64,000 nt of DNA from Nitrosomonas communis (GTDB taxonomy: Bacteria; Pseudomonadota; Gammaproteobacteria; Burkholderiales; Nitrosomonadaceae). A program made the position numbers and the translations under genes. Below, one piece after another: positions 39,151-49,533 of this stretch. The notes under the pieces are model-generated. The model ran no database searches. It saw only the letters and a list, made by a program, of their open reading frames with translations, and was not told the origin of the DNA. The stretch lies in contig NZ_CP011451.1 in the NCBI RefSeq assembly GCF_001007935.1, positions 2,294,001 through 2,358,000 on the forward strand, given 5' to 3'. Positions within the stretch are counted from its first letter, which is position 1. The number at the start of each line of letters is the position of its first letter.

Positions 39151-41085
39151 ATGTGGCAATTCTTCGAGCTGGAAGAGCAAATTGGCCGCTATTGGCACCA
39201 TCTCGTAGGCAAGGCGGATAGTTATCCCTCTTATCCAGAAGCCGCTGTCACGCTGGATTCGCTGCGTTCTGCACTGAGTGTTTTTTTAGAGGCCTGGGTG
39301 GCGCGCCAGGAATAGTTTTAGCAGCAGGGATGCCGCAATCGTCATGGCATCGCCTGAAACTGCGACAACGCCTGGGCATGGATCAGGAATTCCTGCCCCG
39401 GATAGAGTGTAATGCCGAGCGGATGTTACTGCCTGCAACCATTGCGTGTTTTCCATCAGCCGCATTAAACCGGCGACTTTATTTCTGGCTGGCTGCTTAT
39501 TTTTCCGCCGCTGAAGATTCTACCGTTGAAACACCAAATGATCCATTGCAAGCTGATCTCGCTTTTCTGCATAGCGCCTACTGGAACTGTTTAAAAGTAG
39601 TTGAACATTACCCCGGGCTTGCCCGGGATTATCAGAAACTCTGCAAAGCGCTGTATGAACAGCGACCGTATCGACTGCTTTCCGGCCAAGAACAGGCCAT
39701 CGAAGTCGTTATACAGGCATTATTAGGAAAGCCTGGTTCAAATGCGCTCGGTGAAGCATTTTTACAGGCCATCATGCAGCCTGAGCCTGATTTTCAACGC
39801 TGGCAAGCCGAGAAGAACTACCATACTTTCCTGCCCATTCCTTTGTGGGGAGAAATCCATTCAGGTAAAATTTCATCAAACGCGATGACGGAGCCTTCAG
39901 ATCAGGATGACGGCGGCAGTAGCCATCAGGAAAATGAGGATCATCGCAAGAAAAAGGGCCGAAGGGAAAAATACGCACAAAGCGAACGGGATGATCCGCT
40001 GTTGCTGAATCGCTTTGAGAAACTCATGAGCTGGTCCGAAATGGTCAATGTTAATCGCGCTGTGCAGGATGACGATGAAGATGCCGCTAAGGAAGTCGCC
40101 GAGACGATCGAAGAAATCACGTTGAGTCCACATCAGCGCCAGGCCGCGACCAAGCTCAAATTTGATCTTGATCTTGCGCCAGACGACGTCAATCCAGCTG
40201 TTCTGATTTCCGAATTGACTTATCCTGAATGGGATTATCGACGCAAAGCTTATCATGCGCAACAATGTCGGGTACTTTTTCAGAATGCTGAGGAAGGGAA
40301 TGAGATGGGTACCTAATCTTGAGACCAGGCGCCGTTTTCGTAAAATCCAGCGACAATTTGAAACATTAAGGCCCCGTCGTGAGATTTTACGTAGCCAGCT
40401 GGACGGCGCTGAGTTGGATATGGATGCGCTGGTGCGTGCACATTGTGATTTCTTTGCTCAGGGAAATGGTTCTGACCAAGTCTATCTAAAGGCTCGTCAA
40501 CAGGCTCGTGATCTGGCTGTAGCCATACTGGTGGATGTGTCACTATCTACGGATAGCTGGATTGACGGTCGGCGTATTCTTGATATTGAGAAAGAAGCTT
40601 TGATTACACTGGCTTCCGGTCTTGCCGTTTGTAGAGATGCTTTTGCAGTCTATACCTTTACTTCACGCAAAAGACACTATGTCCGTGTGGCTGCCGTAAA
40701 AGATTTTGATGAAGCTTTCAATAGCCAGGTATTGCGTCGTATTGCCGCCTTGCATCCTGGTTACTATACTCGCATGGGTACGGCTTTACGCCATGTCCGG
40801 CAGCTACTGAGCAAACGAACTGAACGTAACCGTCTTGTTCTCTTGTTAAGCGATGGCAAACCCAACGATCTGGATTATTATGAAGGCCGTTAAGGTATTG
40901 AAGATACCCGACAGGCAATTTTGGAGGCCCGGAGAGCAGGTCTTGCAGTTTTCGGCATTACGATAGATCGCAAGGCGCAGGATTATTTCCCTTATCTATT
41001 CGGTAAGGGGGGTTACGCTATTGTGGGCCGGCCTGATCGCCTTTCGCATGTTCTGCCTATTATTTACCAGCAATTGGTAGGGTGA
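39151..41085 (+). pseudogene. norD: norD (VWA-domain NOR activation protein), three lesions
   Basis: The N-terminus MWQFFELEEQIGRYWHHLVG runs to a premature stop at 39315. A T7 run at 39281-39287, with one more T restored, would give SVFFRGLGGAPGIVLAAGMP, joining the next open frame. That frame (to 40316) shifts again near 40303 (GAGATGGG where GAGTGGG is expected, EGNEWVPNLETRRR). The VWA domain follows (AVAILVDVSLSTDSWIDG, VLLLSDGKPNDLDYYEGR), with a TAA at 40891-40893 in place of Tyr. The rest (GIEDTRQAILEARRAGLAVF) ends at 41085. All domains remain recognisable, so decay is recent. Confidence 0.85.
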
Positions 41086-41326
41086 CCAGTTGACCTATAA
41101 AAGCATTGGGTCGCGAATCAAGAAAAATAAGAGCGACGATTGGGGTTATTGTTTGCAAGAATAAGGACGCTTAGTTCTGTACCTGACTCTGAGTTGCTGT
41201 GTGACTCAGTAAAAGTTACGAGTATCTCACGTGCACTGATGAAATCCAGTGCTTAATTACATTATTTAGCGATAAGGTACATGCTATCTTCCAGGGAAGA
41301 AGCATAGGCACCTATTAAATTACGAT

Positions 41327-41462
41327 GAACGGGCACGGAAAACATTGGAGCGGCGGGCGAATAGCCAAACAGAGCCCCACAAAGCGGTGTTTCGAGCACG
41401 GATTATTTTGGAATGTTTAGATGAGTAAGGCATTATGGCTGTATCGCGGACAGCTCAAAAAT
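41327..41462 (+). pseudogene. IS630-like helix-turn-helix remnant
   Basis: It reads RKTLERRANSQTEPHKAVFR, ARIILECLDE, stop, GIMAVSRTAQKY, resembling the N-terminal helix-turn-helix of IS630-like transposases. Nothing of the catalytic domain remains. The rest of 41086-41480 shows no gene. Confidence 0.5.
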
Positions 41463-41482
41463 ACTATTGTTAATTTACGCAA

Positions 41483-41749
41483 TTAAGCACTAGTCCACTC
41501 GGATAATTTCTTGCAAGCTGCTTCCAAGAGTATCTGCGAAACGCTTCCAGATGCTATAAGTTGCCAGTCATCTAGATCCTCCTTCTGCTGTGCCCTCGTT
41601 GTGATGACATAGACTGTATTAGTCACTTCTACAGCTGGAGGATGGAAGGATTTATTATTTAGATTTCCTTTACTCACGGACCTCGTTTGGCTAACAATAA
41701 AAATTGATTGCGCAGTATGTCGCTTTCGCAGCATACTGCTCTGCTTCAC
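41483..41749 (-). CDS. hypothetical protein, doubtful
   Basis: An 88-codon frame starts at GTG and has no convincing ribosome site. The C-terminal half (DDWQLIASGSVSQILLEAAC, KKLSEWTSA) looks like a small globular domain, and the N-terminus is basic. No family recognised. It lies between IS scars and csbD. Confidence 0.35.
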   Translation of the reverse strand: MKQSSMLRKRHTAQSIFIVSQTRSVSKGNLNNKSFHPPAVEVTNTVYVITTRAQQKEDLDDWQLIASGSVSQILLEAACKKLSEWTSA

Positions 41750-41774
41750 GCAAGAGGAGGACGCTACTTAATCA

Positions 41775-41975
41775 TTAATGAAGATTTCTTTCCCATTCGC
41801 CAACTTGCTTTTCCGCTTCTTCCTTACTGATTCCATATGATTTCTGAATTCTGCCAATCAGCTGATCGCGTTGCCCATCGATCGTGTCGCAATCATCGTC
41901 GGTGAGTTGGCCCCATTGTTCTTTGATTTTACCTTTGAATTGTCTCCAGTTACCTTGTATTTGATCCCAGTTCAT
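41775..41975 (-). CDS. CsbD-family stress protein
   Basis: The 66-aa hydrophilic protein starts MNWDQIQGNWRQFKGKIKEQ, then WGQLTDDDCDTIDGQRDQLI and QKSYGISKEEAEKQVGEWE. This is a full-length match to the CsbD family of small stress-induced proteins. A strong AAGGAG site precedes this ATG, so longer upstream starts are rejected. Function in the cell is not known for the family. Confidence 0.93.
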   Translation of the reverse strand: MNWDQIQGNWRQFKGKIKEQWGQLTDDDCDTIDGQRDQLIGRIQKSYGISKEEAEKQVGEWERNLH

Positions 41976-42370
41976 TTGCAGCTCCTTTTTAAGTTTGAAT
42001 TGAGTTTCTACTGCTTGATGCTTATTCATCGAACTTCGATAAATGCACCAATATTGGTTCGCGTACTAAGGCTACACGTATTAATTCATATGTAGTCAAA
42101 TATATTGTAATGCGGATATAACTATGCTTCTGTGCGCCAACTAACATAGTGTCAGCCCGAAAACTCTCTATCCATAGTGGAAAAAATGAGTTGCGCTTAA
42201 TTTTGGAGATGAAGATTTCTAAAAACTAAGTCTAAGTGACATTATTAGATGATTTTGGCGCATTTTTATGCAAAATAACCACAAACTTCGCTTGAAATGG
42301 GCAAATATTGTCTTCAAAAATTAAACTTTGCTGGAGTGGGATTCAAATAAGCGCAGTGCAAAATACCCAG

Positions 42371-43657
42371 ATGGAATTAGGCGAAATTGACGTCTCCCAC
42401 ATCAAATTTGATTTGAGATCACCAGATGACATCCCGAAACGAAATGGTTAACCAGCATAAAATCTTGCGCGCAATGTTGGGGCATAGTCTGTATGACGAA
42501 GACAAAAAGTATGCTTATCAAACTTTAGTGGATAACGTCAGCCTGCTCACGCCAGAACTGCTGGACAAATTAAACCAGTTCATTGTTGAGGGAGGGCATG
42601 TTCTCGTAAAAAAAGGCGAAAGCGCCCTGCGCGGGCGGTGCGGCTCCTTTGTGGTTGAAACATATGTGCATTTCCCAACCGACCTCAACTTATTGGGGGA
42701 TGCTATGTGCCAAGCAATTACGCTGACGGCGCGCTGGTGCGAAAGTCAGCAATTAAGCAACTGGCGGCAATATCGCTACAACCTGCACCGATTAAAACGA
42801 CTAATGCATCATGCGCAGAACAAAAAGCGCAGCAAAGCTAAAACGGAAGCCCACCGGAATAAAATCCACGCACAAATGATTCAAGCGCATCAGGTCTATA
42901 TTGACCAGGCGCAACGCCACTTGGACAAAATTCAGACTACCTTAACCAGGCTGCTCGCCACTGCTCCTGGCGAGCAGCTGCAGCAGCTTGAAATTGAAGG
43001 CTACCTCCAACACGCCCAGCGCCAAATTGATCAAATCGAACGTCGTGTCATCAAAGGCGAAACCATTCCTCACGCAGAAAAAGTATTCTCTATTTTTGAG
43101 CCACACACCGGATGGATTAGCAAAGGTAAAGCCGGCGTGCCTGTTGAGCTGGGTGTCAAAGTGTGCATTCTGGAAGACCAATATCAATTCATCTTGCACC
43201 ATCACGTAATGGAAAAACAAACCGATGATCAGATTGCGGTAACCACGATCACGGAAGCGAAGAAACGCTTTTCCACCCTCAACGCCTGCAGCTTCGATAA
43301 AGGCTTTCATTCACCTGCCAATCAGGCTGAATTGACCCTGCAGCTCGAGCAGGTTACGCTCCCTAAAAAAGGCAGCCTATCCAAAAAGCGGCAAGCGGTA
43401 GAACAAACTGAGGCATTTGTTCAAGCTCGGCGTGCCCACTCAGCGGTAGAGTCGGCCATCAATGCGCGGGAGGTCATGGCCTAGACAAATGCCCAGACCA
43501 TGGCATCGAAGGATTTAAACGTTATGTTGCATTAGCTATTGTCAGCAGAAATATCCGCCGAATCGGTGACATGTTGTGGCAGCAAGAGGTGGAACGTAAG
43601 CGCAGAACAATAAAACGTAATTTAAAGCACCAACAAGCAGCTAAGCTATCCAGCTAA
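42371..43657 (+). pseudogene. ISNCY-family transposase with internal deletion and frameshift
   Basis: The true start MELGEIDVSHIKFDLRSPDD is at 42371, in a different frame from the main body, which picks up at NEMVNQHKILRAMLGHSLYD. The intervening ~50-60 codons typical of the family are deleted. The body carries VKKGESALRGRCGSFVVETY, FSIFEPHTGWISKGKAGVPV and ACSFDKGFHSPANQAEL. Near 43463 a 1-base shift moves GHGLDKCPDHGIEGFKRYVA and the C-terminus out of frame, ending at 43657. The layout is that of ISNCY/IS1202-like enzymes. Confidence 0.75.
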
Positions 43658-43854
43658 TGCAAAAAAACTGCCTGATTGCGAGCAATCAGCGGCTGGTGCT
43701 GGGTAAAAATCGTGTTTTTTATACCATACTTCTCAAAAAAATATAATCAGGGACTTTTTGAGATGCATAGTTTCATTGCATCTTTATAAAGGTGCTTGAA
43801 AATTAGGCAGCTTGTTGGTGAAAAAATGGGGTTTTCAGGCTGGCACTAACATAG

Positions 43855-44285
43855 TACTCAATGTAATATAACGTGAGTTCGACATAAGAATCATCACATC
43901 ACAATTAGAAGAGTTTGAGGGAGTCTGATATTAAGCGAGGGTTTCTTCTCGCGAGAGGTATAAGCTACCAATCCGGCTATCAGATTAACAAAAAAGTTAA
44001 CTGGGCTGTGATAACGGGAATGCTCAATTTGCGAACTATTTTGCCTGCCGTGATTTTGACTGCCAGCAATTCCCCCTAGTCATTGATGACCAGGTGCAAC
44101 TTGAATCCATAAAACCAATCCACACTGGTCTTTCCCCAGGCAGAAAACTCTGCCATTACTTTATGCGACCTCATACGGTGATTATGGCACACATTGATCT
44201 TAGTCGAATCAATGAAACTGATTCCACTGCATTGCCCAAAGCGGCTGGTTAGAAAACAGCATAAAGGCACCAGGCAACCTTGAAG
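43855..44285 (-). pseudogene. IS982-family remnant (second subtype) fused to another IS
   Basis: It reads VPLCCFLTSRFGQCSGISFI, DSTKINVCHNHRMRSHKVMA and [14 protein letters not shown], then a stop, [13 protein letters not shown], a large deletion, and the C-terminus [35 protein letters not shown] plus the terminal sequence ATGATTCTTATGTCGAACTC. The same tail occurs at 7390-7481. It is directly joined to the transposase remnant at 44286-45067. Confidence 0.7.
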
Positions 44286-45067
44286 TGGTACCCAAAAACT
44301 GCTCAGTCTGTTCGGGCGTAAGCTTCTCGCCGTATTTCCGGCTTCGCCCCCGCTGGCTCTCCAGCCTCGGCGCAGGTACATCGTATAGACGGGTATCCCT
44401 TCTGACCTGACCAATTACATCAAAGCCGCGATTGAGCATCGTGCTGATAACATATTGCCGCATATACCAGCTATCCATCAATACACGCACCCTCAAACCT
44501 CGCAACAAGCTCTGCACAGCACGCACCAGCGTATTAGCTGCCACCAGTTTGCCGGTGTTGCTACCAGCTGGCATCAAGCGGGAAAGTAACGGCAGCGCTA
44601 CCGGCTCCTTGCTGGCTCGACGAGTGATGATTGCCAGATTGACCCAGCATTGGCCTTGCACAAATCCAGCATTGGCCTTGCACAAATGCAGGCAGATTGA
44701 TCTTGTTGCCATGCTGGTGGTGAATCCGGCTGCCTGGCGCTTTTTTTGAAGTACGCAACGTTACTGTATCATCAATCGCCAGATGGACCACATCGTGTGT
44801 CACGCTCGCTAACACCAGCCGCATAAATTGCCGTGCCAGCGCCAACCAGGACCATTTTCCCTGTTGCAACCATTTGTAATAACTCGTCCAGTGATTGCGC
44901 ATCGTCAGCATCAAATACGCATCCGTGACAAATCCTGTCGGCGTCAACATCGCCCCGATCAACAGCTCAATAAAGGTGCCTGTTGATCTTAGGGGTAGCA
45001 CTTTGGCTAAAAATGTTATCCAATTACACAGTTCGCCAGGGATACCAGCCTGTCCTTTTGCGTTCAT
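44286..45067 (-). pseudogene. IS701/IS4-like DDE transposase with 22-bp tandem duplication
   Basis: The N-terminal part (MNAKGQAGIPGELCNWITFL, LAIDDTVTLRTSKKAPGSRI with a probable first Asp) and the C-terminal part (VNLAIITRRASKEPVALPLL, RVLMDSWYMRQYVISTML, FDVIGQVRRDTRLYDVPAPR) are in different frames. A 22-bp tandem duplication (44644-44665 and 44666-44687) accounts exactly for the shift. The C-terminus is cut by the IS982 remnant. The family label is tentative. Confidence 0.7.
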
Positions 45068-45105
45068 CGCGGCCTCCAGAAGTAAAATGACATTTCTTTC
45101 TAGAG

Positions 45106-45154
45106 GCCGCCTTTCTAAATAACTTTTAAAAACAAAGCTATTTAGAAAGGCGGC
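45106..45154. repeat. perfect 16-bp inverted repeat (hairpin)
   Basis: GCCGCCTTTCTAAATA and its exact reverse complement are separated by 17 bases. The hairpin lies just outside the start of the IS701-like transposase gene. It may be the end of that element or a transcription stop reading away from it. Confidence 0.7.
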
Positions 45155-45257
45155 AACGATTTTTTCGTTGCTTTGTCAAGTTTTTTGCTACTCTTTTATC
45201 TTTGGGTAATTTTTTCCTTTAAGGGTGAAACTCTAAATTCTAGTTATTTAAATCAAA

Positions 45258-45515
45258 TTATTATTTGTTCACAATTTCTGTGGATAACTTTGTGGGTAAT
45301 TTGTAAATACTGTTGCTAAGATGGCTATTTGTAATAATCTTTTTTAGATCGGTTAAATTTTAGACACATAAAAATATAATTTATAATCAATAAATTATAT
45401 TTTTACTCTTTATTTCTGCGGTTTTGATTGATGCAAGATGCTTTTTAAAAAATGATGTGGATTAATCCATAATGTCAAGAAAATCTTCGATTTAATTGCA
45501 TGGATTCCTATTTGA
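45258..45515 (+). repeat. R3 AT-rich repeat with DnaA boxes, copy b
   Basis: It carries a perfect DnaA box TGTGGATAA (45279-45287), a near-match TGTGGGTAA (45291-45299) and a weaker TTGTTCACA (45265-45273) at the same spacing as copy a. AAATACTGTTGCTAAGATGG and an AT-rich tract follow, then TGTCAAGAAAATC and ATTGCATG, also shared with copy a. No gene is present. Confidence 0.65.
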
Positions 45516-45663
45516 AATGTTGAGATTTTAGATTCTCCAAAGAGGAAATTTGAAGCTCTTCAACAAGATGATTAAGCTTATCTTATGCTTAATGATTGGG
45601 TGGTGAGTTGGTAAATGAGCGTTACCCTTCTTCTATGTTTAATAAGAGATCAGGTTTAAATAA

Positions 45664-46596
45664 ATGAAAAAGAATTGTGCTTCTACGATATTAGTATTTT
45701 GTTTAATTTTTATACCTAATCTTGTATTAGCAAGCAGAGGATCTGTGGAAAATAGGAATACAGATATAAATATTGTTCTGGCGCATGGATTTTTTGGATT
45801 ACGCACAGTGGGTTCCGATAATTATTTTAATGGTGTTGAGAAACATCTTAAACATCATTACGATGCCAAAGTATTAGTTACGAATGTAAGCCCAATAGGT
45901 AGCATTAGAGAACGAGGCAATCAATTAAGACAACAAATAATTAATGCAATTAAAAATCCTGATGAATACCCCTTTTTTAATCCCAAAGCTCCAATTCATA
46001 TTATCGCTCATAGCATGGGTGGATTAGATGGCCGTTTTATTCTATCGCCAGCGAACCCTGATAATATCGCCAATTTGATCACCTCCTTAACTACTATCGG
46101 AACTCCACATAAAGGATCACCATTAGCAGATTTATTCTTCCTCGGCTTTAATCCTTTGGTCGAGCTTTTGAATCTTTGGTTTAATGTAGATGAGTTTATG
46201 GAATCTCTTTCTGAATTAGGAATAACAAGAAACGGAATACACGACCTAACTACAGTCGCAATGCGTATTTTCAATCAAGAATATGAAGATGATCCAAATG
46301 TAAGTTATTTTTGGGTTGCCGGGATTGGACGGGGTGGAAGTTTGAATAAAACCAGTTATGACTTATCATTAACTCACACATACATTCAGATGGTCACTCA
46401 AGAAGATAATGACGGTGCAGTAACCTTATCTTCCGCCATGCATGGTGAAGCTATTGGAGAGCCTTGGCTTGCAGATCATCTGGACGAAGTAGGACATGAT
46501 TTAGATTACCCACCAACTGGCATACCAAAAAATTTCAATTATTTAGCTAAGTATGATGAAATAATTCTAAGAATAAGATCAGTTCAATCAGACTAA
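45664..46596 (+). CDS. secreted alpha/beta-hydrolase lipase
   Basis: The 310-aa protein has a signal peptide (about 1-23). The oxyanion segment HGFFG (41-45), nucleophile elbow AHSMGG (Ser117), a likely acid in EDNDGAV and a C-terminal His in DHLDEVGHDLD follow the triacylglycerol-lipase pattern of Proteus/Pseudomonas-type enzymes. It probably hydrolyses lipid esters outside the cytoplasm. It is preceded by R3 copy b and followed by R2 copy b, with no operon partner. The gene is AT-rich relative to norB, which may mean separate origin. Confidence 0.85.
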   Translation: MKKNCASTILVFCLIFIPNLVLASRGSVENRNTDINIVLAHGFFGLRTVGSDNYFNGVEKHLKHHYDAKVLVTNVSPIGSIRERGNQLRQQIINAIKNPDEYPFFNPKAPIHIIAHSMGGLDGRFILSPANPDNIANLITSLTTIGTPHKGSPLADLFFLGFNPLVELLNLWFNVDEFMESLSELGITRNGIHDLTTVAMRIFNQEYEDDPNVSYFWVAGIGRGGSLNKTSYDLSLTHTYIQMVTQEDNDGAVTLSSAMHGEAIGEPWLADHLDEVGHDLDYPPTGIPKNFNYLAKYDEIILRIRSVQSD

Positions 46597-46718
46597 TTAC
46601 GTACCTCTGCATTCGGATTGCTAAAGGAACATCCTATGTATACTATTGTATACATGATTGATGGTCTCGGTTGGTAGAGGTGTCCCTTTAAATTTATTTT
46701 TCTTAAGGTAATCTGCAA

Positions 46719-46860
46719 CTGTTAATCCGAGTATCACTGGTATGAGGTAGGGGAGGGGATCATCTATGCTTAACACATCGTTAAATAATGAAATCTATCA
46801 AATGCGCTGATGCGTGTGCCAAGGTGAGTGTCAGACGCTGAGTTAGGTTTCCAGCAATAT
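46719..46860. repeat. R2 dispersed repeat, copy b (partial)
   Basis: It starts at CTGTTAATCCGAGTATCACT, then GGTATGAGGTAGGGGAGGGG, and continues with GCGCTGATGCG and AAGGTGAGTGTC. It aligns with copy c from 55849 on. The rest of 46600-47100 holds nothing that I recognise. Confidence 0.6.
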
Positions 46861-47250
46861 TTTACCATTTGTCATCAGCACATCAATCTCGGGTAACAGA
46901 TTTACTCTACCTTCAGCTTTAAATCGTTTCCCTGATATTGTCCTTTCTAGTCTCCTTTATTAAGTATTGAGTTTAAATTCCTCTTAATTCGTAGCAAAAA
47001 ATGATCTGTTAATTTTGCTTGAAGGGTGAAAAATGGGCCAGAACCACAATATTTTGCTGCTGATCAAAGGAAAATTTTGTGAATTCTGCATGACTTTCCG
47101 GTCAGGTTGACGACCAAACTGTTTCTTGGTACATTCGGCTCTCATAAAGGGCATTTTTGTTCATATGCGCAGTTATGCCTTATTCGAAAAGCATCTAGAT
47201 TGCTACAGTTCGTCAATAGATCGCTTGCGCGTAAATTGATTTATCCAGCA

Positions 47251-48432
47251 GTGAAAATCTTTTTCAGCTACGCCTCAGAAGATCGCGAACAGGCTCGGGC
47301 AATATATCATGCGTTGCGCGACCAGGGACACACGGTATTTTTTGACCGCACTGATTTACCTGCGGGCGAGGAATTTCACAATCACATTCGCACAGCGATC
47401 GAAGCTTCGCACTTATTCATCTTTCTGCTTACCATTAAAGCAATCGATGCTGGCAGCTATACGTTGACGGAACTCGAGATCGCGCAGAAGTCCGGAATAC
47501 GAGTTTTGCCTATTGTGCCAGATGCGATCGATTTCGCTTTAATACCCACCGCACTTAAATCCGTCACATTTCTCCAGCCCGACGGCAATGTTGCGGCAAG
47601 CGTCGCGGCCGAAACCGCCCGGATCGCACGCGCATGGCGCCGTCGTCGTGTCAAACAGATTGTCACGGGTGTGACGCTTGTGGCGGCGTTTTCGATCGGA
47701 CTGTTTTATGGGCAAAAATTTTTTACCAAACGGGGATTTATCGGCAATGATGGCGCGCCCACTGTACTGGTTCCCGCGGGAACGTTTGTCATGGGAGATG
47801 ACGATCAATCGCCGCGACGGGAAATCTTCCTCAATGCGTTTTATATTGATGTATTTGAAGTGACGTTGGCGCGCTACGCAAATTTTCTAAAGGCGACAGG
47901 AAATATGCGTGCTCCGGAAAACTGGCCGAATGGCGAGGTTGCTCGCAACGGCGATCTACCAGTGGTCGGTGTCGATTGGTACGATGCTGAAGCCTACTGC
48001 CATTGGGCAGGAAAACGATTATTGACTGATGCTGAATGGGAGAAGGCAGCGCGCGGCAGCGATGAGCGAACATATCCATGGGGAAACGACGAGCCCACGC
48101 CAGATCGCGCGCGTTTCGGCCTTCCATATGAGCGACTGGCATACCAAAACGGTGTTGCCGCTGTCGGCACCCATCCCAAAGGCACGAGCATTTTCGGCGT
48201 TCAAGACCTCGCCGGTAATGTCTCAGAATGGGTCAATGATTGGTTTGCAGAGAGTTTCCCATTGAGCGAGCGGCGCAATCCCAAAGGGCCAAAAATAGGT
48301 ACCGACAAAGTGATCCGTGGCGGCGGTTGGTTCGACCCGGCATCGTACATCACTGCGGCGCGGCGCATGTACGCTAATCCGGATAATCGTGCCGACGACG
48401 TCGGATTTCGTTGTGCCGCAGATGCACGCTGA
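47251..48432 (+). CDS. TIR domain - transmembrane - FGE/sulfatase-modifying-like domain fusion
   Basis: The start is set at GTG 47251 because MKIFFSYASEDREQARAIYH is a complete TIR beginning; the open frame extends to TTG 47107. Residues 1-130 form the TIR domain, with YTLTELEIA (Glu74) in the place of the catalytic Glu of NADase TIRs. Residues 137-153 are a membrane helix. Residues 170-393 are an FGE/SUMF1 (C-type-lectin-like) domain: VPAGTFVMGDDDQSPRREIF, VGVDWYDAEAYCHWAGKRLL, TDAEWEKAARGSDERTYPWG, GNVSEWVNDWF and GGGWFDPASY. The Cys pair of true formylglycine-generating enzymes is absent, so this part is probably a sensor. A signalling or defence role is inferred. Confidence 0.85.
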   Translation: MKIFFSYASEDREQARAIYHALRDQGHTVFFDRTDLPAGEEFHNHIRTAIEASHLFIFLLTIKAIDAGSYTLTELEIAQKSGIRVLPIVPDAIDFALIPTALKSVTFLQPDGNVAASVAAETARIARAWRRRRVKQIVTGVTLVAAFSIGLFYGQKFFTKRGFIGNDGAPTVLVPAGTFVMGDDDQSPRREIFLNAFYIDVFEVTLARYANFLKATGNMRAPENWPNGEVARNGDLPVVGVDWYDAEAYCHWAGKRLLTDAEWEKAARGSDERTYPWGNDEPTPDRARFGLPYERLAYQNGVAAVGTHPKGTSIFGVQDLAGNVSEWVNDWFAESFPLSERRNPKGPKIGTDKVIRGGGWFDPASYITAARRMYANPDNRADDVGFRCAADAR

Positions 48433-48689
48433 TAACATGCTAATTCTAATTCGTGGAAGACACCTCTCCCTTACAGGGAGAAACTCAACAGTAGCGCGTG
48501 CGCATACTGCACGTGTATCTAATAGAATGTCCAATAGACTTTGCTGTTTGCGCTATCTCTATGCCCAACTCCAATGGCAGTAATACTGCTTGCGCCGATC
48601 TCTACTACTCTGCTGTTTTTAGCTGCTCTGAATCATTACCGTCCTGGTACTAATTGATCTATTCCGCTCGCTTTTCTAACCATAATTCT

Positions 48690-48835
48690 TTTCTTCATAA
48701 TACGTGGCTATATTGTTTTCATTATTTAATGGGAATTGGAATTAGGCTACAAAGAAAGCCCTCGATCGAATTCGAGCGAGATTTTTTAACCACGCTGCCT
48801 ATTATAGGTAAGCGTCCAGTTTTTGTTAGCCATTA
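48690..48835 (+). pseudogene. IS3-family tail remnant
   Basis: GAATTAGGCTACAAAG, ATTTTTTAACCACGCTGCCT and GTCCAGTTTTTGTTAGCCAT align with the IS3 tail at 4430-4512. No complete frame remains. It lies just before a truncated hydrolase gene. Confidence 0.6.
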
Positions 48836-48891
48836 CAAGACGCGCTGAAAGAGGAGACCAGTTGTCCCATCCTGCGTAATCCTTTCAATGA

Positions 48892-49377
48892 TTGTCAAGC
48901 ATGTGTTTTAATAATGAATACTCTTGTCGTCGCGTCCTAGTCATGATGTCTTTAATTATCATTTTTACTTTTACGTTCAGCTTGGTATTGCTGGCTTGGT
49001 TTGCTGCTCTGGCCCTGGTGTGCCGTAGCTTTTATGCTCCGCGCCAGCTTGAACAGAGCAGCCCTGCCGAGCTCGGACCCGTCTATCATGAAATACGCAT
49101 TCCCACTGTTCGCGGCAAGAAGTGCATTCCCACTGTTCGCGGCAAGAAGTTATTCTGCTGGCTGATCCCGGCTTCATTATCCAGACCTAAACCGGTAGTA
49201 GCCGTGCTGCACGGTAGGGGTGGCAACGCCGAGGACATGTTGCCCTTTGCTCCACTGCTGCATCGCACTGGCCTGGATGTGTTGCTGATAGATGCGCACA
49301 ATCACGGTCGGTTTGAAATTCTGCCGAGATTGGATCTCCTTCCCGGAGATAATCCGACAGTGAAGCGACGATGGTAG
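48892..49377 (+). pseudogene. alpha/beta-hydrolase N-terminal part, truncated, with tandem duplication
   Basis: A membrane anchor (about residues 18-45) is followed by the start of a serine hydrolase: VVAVLHGRGGNAEDMLPFAP (oxyanion HGRGG) and LDVLLIDAHNHGR. The frame then leaves the family pattern and stops before any nucleophile Ser. A perfect 27-bp tandem duplication (49097-49123 and 49124-49150) repeats IPTVRGKK in frame. The catalytic half is missing, so it is very likely non-functional. Confidence 0.65.
49097..49150 (+). repeat. 27-bp perfect tandem duplication
   Basis: Two identical adjacent copies of a unit starting GCATTCCCACTGTTCGCGGC lie inside the hydrolase fragment and keep the frame. 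Confidence 0.9.
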
Positions 49378-49533
49378 ATTTCAAAGGCAACCAATCCGAG
49401 CGGAGTACCATCTTTGAAGCGCCCGTTGGTATGGGGCTTATCCGTTCCAGCTATTGGCAATTAGAAGAAATCATGCAGGAATATGTCGTTACAGTTGGTC
49501 TCGCATCAAAAGACGGTAATTCAGTAATTAATT

